The position numbers and the translations under genes are program-made. This document shows, one piece after another, positions 49,801-59,401 of a stretch of 64,000 nt of DNA. The notes under the pieces were generated by a model. It had not been told where the DNA came from. It did no database searches and saw only the letters and a program-made list of their open reading frames with translations. The DNA is from Talaromyces rugulosus (taxonomy: Eukaryota > Ascomycota > Eurotiomycetes > Eurotiales > Trichocomaceae), in contig NC_049561.1 of NCBI RefSeq assembly GCF_013368755.1, positions 1 to 64,000 on the forward strand. Reading direction: 5' to 3'. The stretch's first letter is position 1; every line of letters begins with the position of its first letter.

Positions 49801-50882
49801 TAGAGCCTGGTAATAGGTCTATACCACTAGATTTCAGGATAGACTCCCCTGAAACCGCTATGCAATTAGCCTCAGACCCCCTAAGTGGGATAGGGAACAC
49901 CGACCTTTACTCAGACGGTTCTAGGTTAGACGATCAGCGCGTAGGCGCTGCAGTAGCTTATAAGCCACTTATTGGCCCCTGGAGGTCGCGCCTAGCTCCC
50001 CTGGGCGCAGGCTTCGAAGTCTTTGATGCAGAACTAATAGGAGTAGTCGAAGCCCTAGAGTGGGCGCTGGCAGAGAATCTTATAGGGCCAATTAGGGTGT
50101 TTTTAGACGCCCAGGCCGCTATAAGCAGGCTCCAGCATACCCGGCCTGGCCCAGGGCAAGCCCTAGCGCTGCGGGCACACGACCTAGCCGGGGAACTACA
50201 GGCCACCGGCCGCAGGGTTACCATATGCTGGGTGCCAGGCCATAAAGGGGTCCCAGGCAACGAGGAGGCCGATAAGGCCGCTAAGAAAGCTGCAGGGAGG
50301 CCCTGTACAGGCAAGTACTCAGGCATCTCACTGGCCCATGCCCGGCGGGCATGCACCGAGACTTATAGCGCTATCAAGGCCAACTGGCTCACTGCAAAGC
50401 TTGCAAGACGCACCCAACAGGTAGGCCAGGCCTACCAACCCCCCCGGGGATGGAAGCTTGACCCAATAGTGGCAAGCACCCCCAAGCACCTGGCGCGGCG
50501 GTATTACCAATTCAAGACCGGCCACACCCCAATCGGGGCCTATCTGCACCGAATCAAGGCCCGAGACTCCCCTAATTGCTTGGGGTGCTCTAGGGGGACT
50601 GAGACGGTAAGACACCTTCTTACAAACTGTCGACAGTGGTGCCACCAGCGGGAAAAACTATATGCCGGCTTGGCCGAAGCGGGGGTAAAGGCCCCGCAGG
50701 ATAGCGAGCAGTGCCCCGAAGCACGCCTATTCCAGGACCCAAAGGCCACTACAGCGCTGCTGGCGTTTATAGGGGCCATTAGGGAGCGAGAGGATAACCA
50801 ACAGGCCTGGGAGCAGGCCTATAAGACTGATAATTGGGGCATTGAGGCCCTGGATGAGGGAGAGCGAGAGGGGGAAGGATAG
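46833..50882 (+). pseudogene. LINE ORF2: endonuclease, reverse transcriptase, RNase H
   Basis: A 1350-codon frame from ATG 46833, overlapping ORF1 by 20 bp. AP-like endonuclease at 46840-47560 (IICLQEPYI; then GNFNAHSPSW, where the family has GDFNAHS, a G-to-A change of a catalytic Asp). Reverse transcriptase at about 48450-49076 (VISLLSCLGKVVEK, DVMGAFDHVD, LPQGSPVSPILF, YADD). RNase H near 49910-50300 (YSDGSR, FDAELIGVVEAL, DAQAA, WVPGHKGVPGNEEADKAA). A C-terminal knuckle (CLGCSRGTETVRHLLTNC) follows. Nonsense codons crowd 47241-48500; the last 567 codons (49179-50882) are open. Inactive as it stands. Confidence 0.9.
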
Positions 50883-51185
50883 CGGGCAGGGGCGGCCCGC
50901 TATTGTAGGCAACGCCCAAACGTTAGTGGCCATAAGGAGGGGGTAGTGGTTGCCACCCACTATAAGCCCCCGAATCGTCCTGCGCATATAAGCGGCATGG
51001 GGTGAGGAAAGTGCAAGATACCTTGAAAGCCTGGATCCAATGGGGGTAGAGGCACCGGCTTATGGGGGGCAACCCCTATAAGCAGGCCTAATCCACACGA
51101 ATCGCTGTCTGTCATAGCCTAGGGCTCGGTATAGACGTTAAATTTGATTAAATAATAATAATAATAATAATGGGCTTGTGGGGAA

Positions 51186-51824
51186 TGGTGATGTAGATAG
51201 CCTGTTGCATGCGTTTAGGGTACTGGTTATAATACTTGTGGAATGATGATATATATCGGCCATGGCGCTTGGCCTAATATGCGGGTTGATGTAAATGTTT
51301 GTCTAATTGACTATCTAATACCACCTGGTGACATAAACAACAAATCATAACCCGATATTTAGACTCGTACTGCAATATCTGTGCAATATTCGGCATCGCC
51401 ATGTTTCTATAAATGCATTAAATAATGGATAATGGTCCCTCTGACCAGGACATGAAAACAACTCTAAAATTATGCTAAAATAACCTTAAATTTTTATCAC
51501 TTTTCTACTTTAGGTAATGGTTGTGATCCTAATCAGGTATAACACTTCCGTACCCTAACCACCTCAAAATATAATCCTAACGATTTTCAATAACTTGTAA
51601 TAACATAGCTAATCAGTTAAATATACTTAAACTGATACTGTATATTGATAGTAGCGTCATATATCCCTAATCTAAATTTAAGCCTCTACCCTAATATAAA
51701 TGCAGGCGTGGAGAGTCAGTTAAATTAAAAAAACTAACTGACTTTCTTTTACCTAGTACAACATTAACATTTGTTAATAAAATAAAATTAATAGACTAGT
51801 TGGTTGCTTTTCTATTGATGATAG
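51186..51824 (-). pseudogene. TLH-II copy 4, proximal part and right end
   Basis: Continues copy 4 after the LINE target duplication (tggtgatgtagatagcctg) through the zinc-finger area and upstream flank, ending ttgatgatag at 51824. Decayed by transitions throughout. Confidence 0.85.
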
Positions 51825-51997
51825 CGGCGTTATATATCCCTGGTCTAAATTTAAGCCTCTACCCTAATATAAATGCGGGCATGGGGAGTCGGTTAAATTA
51901 AAAAAACTAACTAATTCTTTTTTATCTAGTATGACGCTAATGTTTGTTAATAAAATAAAATCAATAGACTAGTTGGTTGTTTTTCTATTAATGATAG
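51825..51997. repeat. TLH-II right-end scrap 1 (173 bp)
   Basis: Only the last about 170 bp of a TLH-II unit, from cggcgttatatatccc (upstream flank) to the constant end taatgatag. It follows the complete right end of copy 4 head to tail. No coding sequence. Confidence 0.88.
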
Positions 51998-52213
51998 CTA
52001 ATTGGTTAAATGCGCTCAAACTGATATTGTATATTGATAGCGGCGTCACATATCCCTGGTCTAAATTTAAGCCTCTATCCTAATATAAATGCGGGCGTGG
52101 GGAGTTAGTTGAATTAAAAAAACTAACCAACTTTTTTTTGCCTAGTACAACGCTAATATTTGTTAATAAAATAAAATCAATAGACTAGTCGGTTGCTTTT
52201 CTATTGATGATAG
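51998..52213. repeat. TLH-II right-end scrap 2 (216 bp)
   Basis: A second, slightly longer remnant starting ctaattggttaaatgcgctc and ending ttgatgatag. It includes the region of scrap 1, so it is an independent unit with its own cut point rather than a simple local duplication. Confidence 0.88.
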
Positions 52214-53222
52214 TTGGCCTTGACAGGAAACAACTGCTGGCATTGAACGGGATGGTATGCCTGGTTTTGCTTGTGTTGAATCTGTTTCTGCTCTATGTGG
52301 GTGGGCTGTCTGATCTTTTGGGTCTGGGACCACTGATGATGCTTGATCTAATGCTGTCGTATGGTGGGTATGGTAGTGCATATGTATTGGCATGAATGGG
52401 AACTTAATTGATATTGATATCTATTAATGGGCGCGATCAACTGTTGGATTACTATAGTCTGAGTGGCTGGGATATTTAACTTGATTGGGTCATACGCGAT
52501 ATTGGGCTATATATAAATATTATTAGCTAATGTGACGTGCATGGTAGTGGATATATAATAGTATGTATGACGTAAATGTGTTTTAATCTGGCTAGGCTAT
52601 ATAGTATGGCGATATTCTTAGTATATTATAATAGAAAACTTTTTTAGTTACTTAAAAAATGTGTTATATATAATGATAATAATGAATTGCTTTAGTAAAT
52701 GTGATAAATATTAATGCTATTTATAATGGTAATGGTAATCTGTAGTATAGACAATATATGATTATATATAACTATGCCTTAATATATTAGAATCTCTAAC
52801 AATCTGTTATAGTGTGTACATGATATATCCTGGCTACTAGTGCCTGTCACACCTTAACTAAAATAACCTGAAAAACCCGTCCTTTTTAATTAACCATGAC
52901 AGCAGCATGATAACTTGAATATTGCTTATTCTCTAATAATAAGTGATTTAATAGTATAAAAATAACTAGTCCAATTTTAAGGATGATCAGACAATAAAAC
53001 CTAATTATAGTCTATAAAAGTTTATAATTATAGTCTATAACACTAACTCTAGATTTAACTAGCAAAAATAATTCTAAAATAGAGTTTGTGATTGTAGTAC
53101 AGTTCACTACATTCAGATATTTTGATTAGAGTTTGTGATTGTAGTACAGTTCACTATACTTAGGTATTTTAGTTAGAGTTTATGATTATAGTACAGTTCA
53201 CTACACTTAGATATTTTGGTTA
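52214..53222 (-). pseudogene. TLH-I copy D (5' end only) with 3x47-bp repeat
   Basis: Begins at ttggccttgacaggaaac (equivalent to 6672 of copy A), about 30 codons downstream of ATG 6758. It covers the N-terminal OrsD part, upstream flank and three 47-bp repeats (53081-53221). It is the most AT-shifted TLH-I copy, yet it keeps CAG and CAA at codons that are stops in copy A, so it is useful for inferring the ancestor. Confidence 0.9.
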
Positions 53223-53418
53223 AGGCGATCAGGCGACAAAACCTGATTGTAGTCTATAAAAGTTTGTGATTGTAGTCTATAACACTAACCCTAAATTTAA
53301 CTAGCAAAAATAACCCTAAAATAGAGTTTATGATTGTAGTACAGTTCACTACACTCAGGTATTTTGGTTAGAGTTTGTGATTGTAGTACAGTTCACTACA
53401 CTCAGGTATTTTGGTTAG
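53223..53418. repeat. TLH-I scrap E with 2x47-bp repeat
   Basis: About 195 bp: starts ggcgatcaggcgacaaaacc (equivalent to 7444 of copy A), then the tagtctataaaag flank and two 47-bp repeats at 53323-53416 ending ttttggttag. It is the innermost unit; single-copy-type sequence begins right after it. Confidence 0.9.
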
Positions 53419-53905
53419 AAAGAGAATAGGGATGTATTGGATTATTTTATATACAAAAAGAAACTGATTGTTCCTATTAATCAAGGTTGTACTGGCTATG
53501 AGAAGGCTGATACATAGTTATCAGCAGTGCCTATAATTATTTATAAAGCCACTAAAACGTATATACCGTTCTTCCAAGAAGAGTTGGATCTTTTGAAATA
53601 ACTTAAGGAAGAAGACCGACTGCCCTGGAAATAGATTAGGAAATACTTCCCTGGCCGAATAGAGGGTACCTTCCAAGTTCAATACAGTACAAAGATCAAG
53701 GATTGGGCTCCAAGGTCGCCGATTCCAAGTGAAATGAAGGATGTGAATTGCGAGTCTTCGCAGCCTACCAAGTCAGACAAGAGACTACGGTCTCGTTGCA
53801 CCGTCGCGGAACCCTCGTTTGCCTCTCGATATGGCGCACCTCGGTCTCGGCGTGCTGTGGACCGGTATTCACCATTATAGAGAGATAGGAAAGTTCCGAG
53901 CCATA
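53419..53905 (+). pseudogene. Myb/SANT-like domain gene relic (distal copy)
   Basis: A decayed frame near 53570-53710 reads FFQEELDLLK, stop, LKEEDRLPWK, stop, IRKYFPGRIEGTFQVQYSTK. This is the pattern of a helix-turn-helix Myb/SANT-like domain common in Aspergillus-type hypothetical proteins (family assignment from memory of the pattern). The two internal stops are TAA and TAG. A second relic with the same stops lies at 63268-63790. The left end is cut exactly where the subtelomeric array starts. Confidence 0.6.
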
Positions 53906-54468
53906 GAACTTAGACTAAGCCCAAAGTACCTGGAATGAGATCGGTGCCTGTGCTCACGCTATCCTTCTTTGGATTCAAGGCTCGGAGTAAGCAATACGTA
54001 AGTTACTACATATCTTAAAGGCCAAAAAATTTTCAGAGGAGACATGTGAGACACATTCACGGTCTCTTAGCGTCTCATCGAAGCAGGGATCCGTCACGTG
54101 AATTTGATTTGCCGATAGGGTTGAGGTAGACTTTATGAGGACTCAAGGATAGTTAGGAAGAGGAGAGAGAGAAGCAAATTTACATCGGGTGAGAATGGAA
54201 GCGATGTAACTTAAGGCAAGCGTCTAAAATTCGTGAGGCCCAGTTGTTCAATGCAGCTGTTTTATTTTTGAGGCGTCTTTCTGCCGTTGTACACCGCCTT
54301 CTGTTTAGCGCTCCGGCGGTCAAGGACCTCGCCTTCAGTCGTCTCCCATATTAAGTCGGAATCTTGAGATTCATTCTTGCTCAGCCTGCTCTCTATGCAT
54401 TTTTATCATCCTTGCTGCTCAACTTACATTCCATTCACATCGCTGGCAACCAGCGAATTATAACCATT
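53906..54468. other. Intergenic region
   Basis: About 560 bp without a recognisable gene, of ordinary base composition and not RIP-shifted. It presumably holds the promoter of the kinase-like gene that starts at 54469. I see no convincing core promoter element. Confidence 0.5.
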
Positions 54469-55578
54469 ATGGGCGCCAGTGATTTACAATATTCTGTAGA
54501 CCAAGAGATTGGTCATTTCTTTGAGAAGACTTCTACGACTCGCATAGCCTGTGATACATATACAAAGGAGCATCTTGGAGGCGATGTCATTCCAGTGGCC
54601 GTGCAAGGCGTGTGCAGTTACACCGTCTACGCTGGACCTAATAGTGAATTTGTGGCTCAGTTTCGCCTCAAGTCTCTTCAACTGAGAATGGAGACTATGA
54701 ATCTGGCTCGAGCCATCTATGGCCACCTTGCACCCCAGGTCACCTTCAGGGGGCAGGTTGGGGAAGATACTGAGGGAAAAGAACCCCTATATATTTATTT
54801 CATGAGCCGTATACGAGGCATTAGCTACTTGGATTTTATCCTAGCACACAACAGCCAAGTACCAGAAAATTCCCCTGGGTTTTCTTTTTGGCGAAAGAAT
54901 TTGATAATCGACATCGCAAGGTATGCTTAATGGCGTAAGTTACAGGTAAAATTGCTGACCATACATCCTGTTAGGTTCTTCGCTCTCTCGTGGAAGTCGC
55001 CGCAGGATGTTGAACAAGCCTATCGCGACGGCCTACACTGTCAATACGAGAAAGAACTGAAGCTATTACTTAGCACTCTCCCAGATCGCTTCCACCCATT
55101 AATCCGAAAGTCAATCGAATCACTATCGGCCATTCTTTCTCTCCCAATGGTGCTACTTCACAAAGACTTTGGTGTTTGCAATATTATGGTCAATAAAGAA
55201 TCTTGCAATCTAGTTGGGGTGATCGATTGGGCCGAAGCTGAAGTTGCGCCATTTGGCCTCTACCTTCACTCTCATCAACGACTGATAAGCAAAGTCCACC
55301 TCAAGAATGGTTGGGTCAGATACGACGACTACATTCTTTTAGAGGAGGTATTCTGGAATACGTTCAGTGAGGAAGCGGGAGGACTGAGCAATGAAATAAT
55401 CGGGATCATCAAGTCAGCAAGGATTGTGGGATTATTACTGTCACGAGGCTTTACAAGTCGTCTTGCAAATATGCCCAAATCAGTACCTATTCGGGATGAT
55501 GAAAGTGGAGCATACAACATGCGCGATCTTGATGGACTACTAATTAATCCCGCCACAAGGTTTACTGAATTGGTATAA
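54469..55578 (+). CDS. APH-family phosphotransferase (aminoglycoside/choline kinase-like)
   Basis: Two exons, 54469-54920 and 54975-55578, with a 54-bp GT-AG intron (donor gtatgc, acceptor ctgttag) joining ..DIA-R-FFALSW in frame, giving 351 aa. The first in-frame ATG (MGASDLQYS) is used; an open upstream extension lacks ATG. The catalytic loop HKDFGVCNIMV gives H213, D215 and N220, and the Mg-binding Asp is D235 in GVIDWAEAE, the Brenner-type signature of the APH superfamily. The N-lobe is short and poorly conserved. Known fungal members are cytoplasmic, often subtelomeric and of unknown substrate; drug resistance should not be assumed. No disabling change is visible, so it may be functional. 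Confidence 0.8.
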
Positions 55579-55685
55579 CTAAAATCAATTCCACAAATTG
55601 AAAGATGAGTTAAAAGGGAAATATAAGATTCAAATAATTAACTACAGGCGACCATTAAATATGAGCTCCACAATGCTACAGCAGA

Positions 55686-56381
55686 CTAAAGGTCACCGAC
55701 CGAGACAAGAGCGTCCTTCAGATCTTCGGCACTTTCTAGCTTAGGGTGAGGCTTTTCCGCATTGAAAACCTTGTGATTGCCGGATGTCATCGTCGCATGG
55801 GTTTCGTTTGCCGAGCAAACTCGCGGTTTCCCATTGACAGACTCAAACTTCCAGCCTGTGATGCGGGTCGGCTTCGTGTTCTTGACGGCAGACGAATCCA
55901 GCATGACAGTTCCCTGATCAAGGATAAGTTCCGACATGGGGCAATCGCCGCACCCAAGGACTTGAAGGCCAACGAGGCTTATGAGATTGTTCTCAACAAT
56001 ATAGTGGATGAACTCATCCAGGAAACCCTGTCCAATGCCAGAAAAGTCGGGAAGAGGCCCATCCTGTATCTCATAAGCACAGAGGCCGTCTTTGGTGAGG
56101 GCAAAAATGTGTCCATGGACACCGGCAGGGTTGATCTTCTTAATATCGGTGACCTTAGTCCAACGAAGGTAGGGGTTCTCGAAGTTGGTCCCAAGCATGA
56201 CGGTGCTCTTGGGGATCTTAAAATGGCCGTGGATCAAGTGAATTCCAAGAAGCTTCTCGGCATTGTGACGGACGAATATCTCCGCTAGGTTCGTAATATG
56301 CTCATCAGCTACTGGGGGCTGGTCACCGTCGTCAAGAAGTTCGTTGTACCTGTAAAGTGTTAACCTTTGTATATAGTTCAT
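55686..56381 (-). CDS. Hypothetical protein, convergent to the APH gene
   Basis: An open frame of 231 codons from ATG 56381 (MNYIQRLTLYRYNELL). The frame is open further upstream but has no ATG there. Another ATG near 56450 (MTALVATPPALHCLDKALE) is in a different frame and would need an intron I cannot place, so the N-terminus is uncertain. The protein is soluble, with repeated His/Asn-rich hydrophobic stretches (LLGIHLIHGHFKIP, HIFALTKDGLCAYEI) and two Cys near the middle (CGDC). I do not recognise a family. Codon use looks normal and there are no stops. The 3' end faces the APH gene 107 bp away. Confidence 0.6.
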   Translation of the reverse strand: MNYIQRLTLYRYNELLDDGDQPPVADEHITNLAEIFVRHNAEKLLGIHLIHGHFKIPKSTVMLGTNFENPYLRWTKVTDIKKINPAGVHGHIFALTKDGLCAYEIQDGPLPDFSGIGQGFLDEFIHYIVENNLISLVGLQVLGCGDCPMSELILDQGTVMLDSSAVKNTKPTRITGWKFESVNGKPRVCSANETHATMTSGNHKVFNAEKPHPKLESAEDLKDALVSVGDL

Positions 56382-56819
56382 GGTGGTCCTGGATCTCCAG
56401 AGCCTTATCAAGACAATGAAGAGCGGGAGGTGTAGCAACGAGAGCCGTCATATTCTAAAGGAGCGTTGAAGGTTACTGTTTTTTTGTTCGGAGTATCATA
56501 AAATTGAGTAGAGAAAAGAAACGATCTGGCGAGTTTTGGAGGGAGGAAAGCGAGTCGAAGATTCTGGCCTATATTTATATGTTTGTCACAACAGAGGCGG
56601 AACCTAGCGCAATTATGTGCTCACTGAGAGGACCACACAGGTCTCTAAGCTACGGAAATGTTTACAGGTGATAAGGCTGCATTGCCTTGCTCGATGGCTT
56701 ATATCAGGTCCGTGCGGCACACTTGATCCATGCTAGTCCGGCAGGGATCCCGGCGCTTAACACTCAACAGACTCCCTTTTCCATCACCCCTAGTGACTTC
56801 ATTGGCTCATAGGAATTAC
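56382..56819. other. Intergenic region
   Basis: About 440 bp, including a probable 5' region of the minus-strand hypothetical gene (a ggcctatatttatatg TATA-like stretch near 56570). No gene seen. Confidence 0.45.
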
Positions 56820-58050
56820 TCGGAGTCAGACAAACATTCTGAAATTGTTGCCTAGCATGATGCTCATTCTGATTTGGAGCAACGATTATTCCTGAGTGCT
56901 TTGAGCCGTCAATTCCAGGATTTGGTTCAGGCTGCCCTCAATGTTCAATACTACAGCCACGGCGCGTTTGAGGAAAATAGGGCCCTCGCTCTTGTTGCAC
57001 ATGTTGTCAACCTTACCAAGTAATTTAACTCCGACTTTGAGGAGAAGGCGCAGCTTCGATATTTTGAGCCAACCAATGACATGGAGGGGAATAACGGCGA
57101 CGGCGAAGACGAAGGCGAAGACGATGGTCATGACGAAATAGAAGAGGATACTTGGACCAGCATGAATGCAAAAGAGAATCGGATTGATGATATTGGCATT
57201 GAAGACCCTGTTCTTGAAAATATTATCACCAAGGACTATGATTTCGACTACTTTTAAAACGATATTATGGATTGGCTTGAGAAACTTTACCTGTGTTTTT
57301 GTGGTGTGGAACTAGGCATTTTTGGTGGAACTATACTTTCAGTGTATTTAAAGAACAGTCTAGCAAGTGGGAAAATATGACTAAGGTGTATGTGAGTAAT
57401 GTTATTGTGACTATTCACTACTTTATAGTTACTGTGTTAAAAATACTTTGTAATGACACCCAAGTCTATGAGGAAATATGGTCCTCTATTCTTGATGAAG
57501 TGGTTAATAGGTACAGAGCAGTAATATATTAAGCGATGTTCCTTGTATTCATTGAGAGAGGGAAAAGACTATATACTTTGAACTATTATTTTAATGAGGA
57601 ATCTTTAGATATCACATAGCAACTGTATGGCTGTAATGTTGAAGGGAAACGCTCGGAATGAAATAAAGCCAAGCTTTTTTGGTAAGGGTGTTGCCACCTT
57701 TAACAACCTTATCGTTGATCTCGACTCTGTCAATTATGTTATAGCTAGTAAAAGTAATGTGAAACATGTTAAGGAGGAAATACATAATATCCTTTAGTCT
57801 TACTATAAAGTTGTACGAAAACGATTTATCGACAATATTTATTAGTAAGCTATTGATCATTGCTTATTGATAGGTCCCATGAGTCTACTTGCAGTTTTTA
57901 GTCAGGAATGGGTGATCAAATTAGATACTGAACAGCTGGTAGCCATAGTAGGGGAGTCTGCTACTAAGAAGCTCCAGACGACCTCTGGTGAAGAAGATAC
58001 TTGACCTGGAGGTTGCTATGCGGATCTTGAGATACTGAAGAGTTCGTTTT
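56820..58050 (+). pseudogene. Dynamin-family GTPase, C-terminal half, decayed
   Basis: Three successive frames carry the stalk and GTPase-effector part of a fungal dynamin/Mx-like protein. First, 56856-57388: LSRQFQDLVQAALNVQ, then MDWLEKLY and GIFGGTIL, with one stop at NLTK. Second, 57330-57630: FKEQSSKWENMTK, VVNRYRAVIY, stop, MFLVFIERGKRLYTLNYYF. Third, 57690-58003: VKEEIHNIL, stop, YYKVVRKRFIDNI, then AVFSQEWVIKL and LVAIVGESATKK. The GTPase domain (G1-G4 motifs) is absent upstream, so the gene is 5'-truncated as well as frameshifted. An acidic insert (EDEGEDDG) sits near 57100. The family call rests on the order of several conserved blocks recognised from memory. Confidence 0.75.
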
Positions 58051-58416
58051 CATCTCATATATGCCACTGGACCTGAGTCTACGAGGAGAAAAGGATCCTT
58101 TAGGATAAAGTGCAAGAAATGTATGTTACATATTCTGGTGGTCGTGATGCTTTAACAGGACTGTGTGTCTGCATATGTGTATGTTTATAAGCAGTCCACC
58201 TACAAAAGAATAAGAACGGGATAACACATACTGCTGAACCTACTTCAACAGCCATGCATTCGATGTGAGGATTTTGGGAGTATGTTATTTTTGTTTTAAC
58301 CGTAACTGAGTTTACTTGAATGATGAACATAAATAGCTGATACGGAAGGCATTTAATTTCTAATTTAAGTCCGATAAATCCGGATTCGAAACTGGCTTTA
58401 CTATTTTATACACTTT
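58051..58416. other. Gap without recognisable gene
   Basis: About 370 bp between the dynamin relic and the Tc1/mariner element. Short frames only. I looked for an inverted repeat matching the other side of the transposase and did not find one. Confidence 0.4.
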
Positions 58417-59401
58417 TTACTCTAACTTTAAATACTGTCGATACAAGAGGTAGCCTTGCTTAGTAAGTAGCGTCGTCAAACCTATCGATTGGCTGAGGTT
58501 TATCGATTCTTCTGACACCGGATAGGCCTTATAAATCTCCTTTTTTAAAAGCGCCCATAGATTCTCAACTGGATTCAAATCCGGCGAATAGGGAGGCCAA
58601 TTCATGATAGTAAATCCGTACTCCTGGCTCAGATCCTTTAGTAAATCCTTAATAATATGAGCCCTATGTACGGAAGCATTATCATGCATAAAGATATCGC
58701 CATCTTGAAGCATTTCAGGTAACCAAGCTGCATATAAAGCGCGAATAACAGAGCTTGTGACTCCTCCTCGCTGAGAAGTAGGATCTCCATCTAATGGAAT
58801 AAGCCCAGTGCGATATTGATAACCAAATCCGGCCCAAAACATCTTAGATACACCCTTTCCGGTTCTTATAGGGTTAATATCCTTAATATAAAGCTGTTCC
58901 GAAGGTCTTGAAAATGCCCAGATTCGTTCCTTTCCAACACCTCTCTATTGTGCATTCATCGGTCCATTTAACGCGTTGCCAGTCAGAAATCGTAAAATGA
59001 GCATGATTAAGTGCCCACTGAAGCCGCTGGGCAGCATGCTCCTTAGTAAGTGCAGGCCGGCTGAGTTGTTGCCATTTGCGCATATTCATCCTTTGAAATA
59101 ACCTCATAAGAGTTCTGCGGTGAATATCCCTGTTAATGTTGTCCAAAAGCACCTCATATTTAATATGGGGATCTGTATTAACTATATCAATATGATTATC
59201 TCGTCCCTCCTCAGTAATTTTGCGCGGTGCGCCTGGGCGAGGCCTTGATTTATTGTCATCACGGGTGTGTTCGCGTAATATATTGGTTTTTATAGTGCCT
59301 AAAGGAATCTCAGGATGTATAGCATGAATTTTTGCGTAGCTGAGGCCATAAGCTTTCAATTCGCGCCTTACAGTACGTGGAACACGTGGAGCGCGAGGCA
59401 T
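58417..59401 (-). pseudogene. Tc1/mariner transposase, frameshifted
   Basis: Two minus-strand frames that would be one gene. 59401-58883 gives the N-terminal HTH and first catalytic Asp (MPRAPRVPRTVRRELKAYGL to VKWTDECTIER). 58842-58417 gives the rest (MFWAGFGYQYRTGLIPLDGD, IFMHDNASVH, WPPYSPDLNPVENLWALLK). The second Asp (HDN) and Glu (VEN) are separated by 38 residues, unlike the 34 of classical Tc1. The frame breaks just after TIER near 58935, where a 2-nt loss accounts for the shift; the missing linker is still readable in another frame. Terminal inverted repeats were not found. Otherwise well preserved and not RIP-shifted. Confidence 0.88.

Larger units (their letters stand above)
44882..51168 (+). 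mobile_element. Full-length Tad1-like LINE, lightly RIP-mutated
   Basis: About 6.3 kb inserted in TLH-II copy 4, flanked by a 17-bp target duplication aatgggcttgtggggaa at 44865-44881 and 51169-51185. It ends in a (TAA)n-type tail (about 51150-51168). It contains two long overlapping frames that stay in register over their whole length. Base composition is much richer in GC than the host sequence. Domain order gag-knuckles / endonuclease / RT / RNase H matches the Tad1 group known in ascomycetes. Confidence 0.95.

Noticed and set aside
49397..50987. Minus-strand open frames within the LINE
   Set aside because: They are mirror frames of the RNase H-containing ORF2 and have no domain of their own.
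1..53418. Telomere-targeted LINE (MoTeR-like) explanation of the array
   Set aside because: MoTeR-type elements insert in telomere repeats and encode reverse transcriptase; the units here encode none, and no telomere tracts separate them. The only LINE sits inside a unit with its own target duplication.
54364..54468. N-terminal extension (signal-peptide-like) of the APH gene
   Set aside because: The open extension lacks an ATG (it begins at TTG); the first ATG at 54469 gives a normal APH start.
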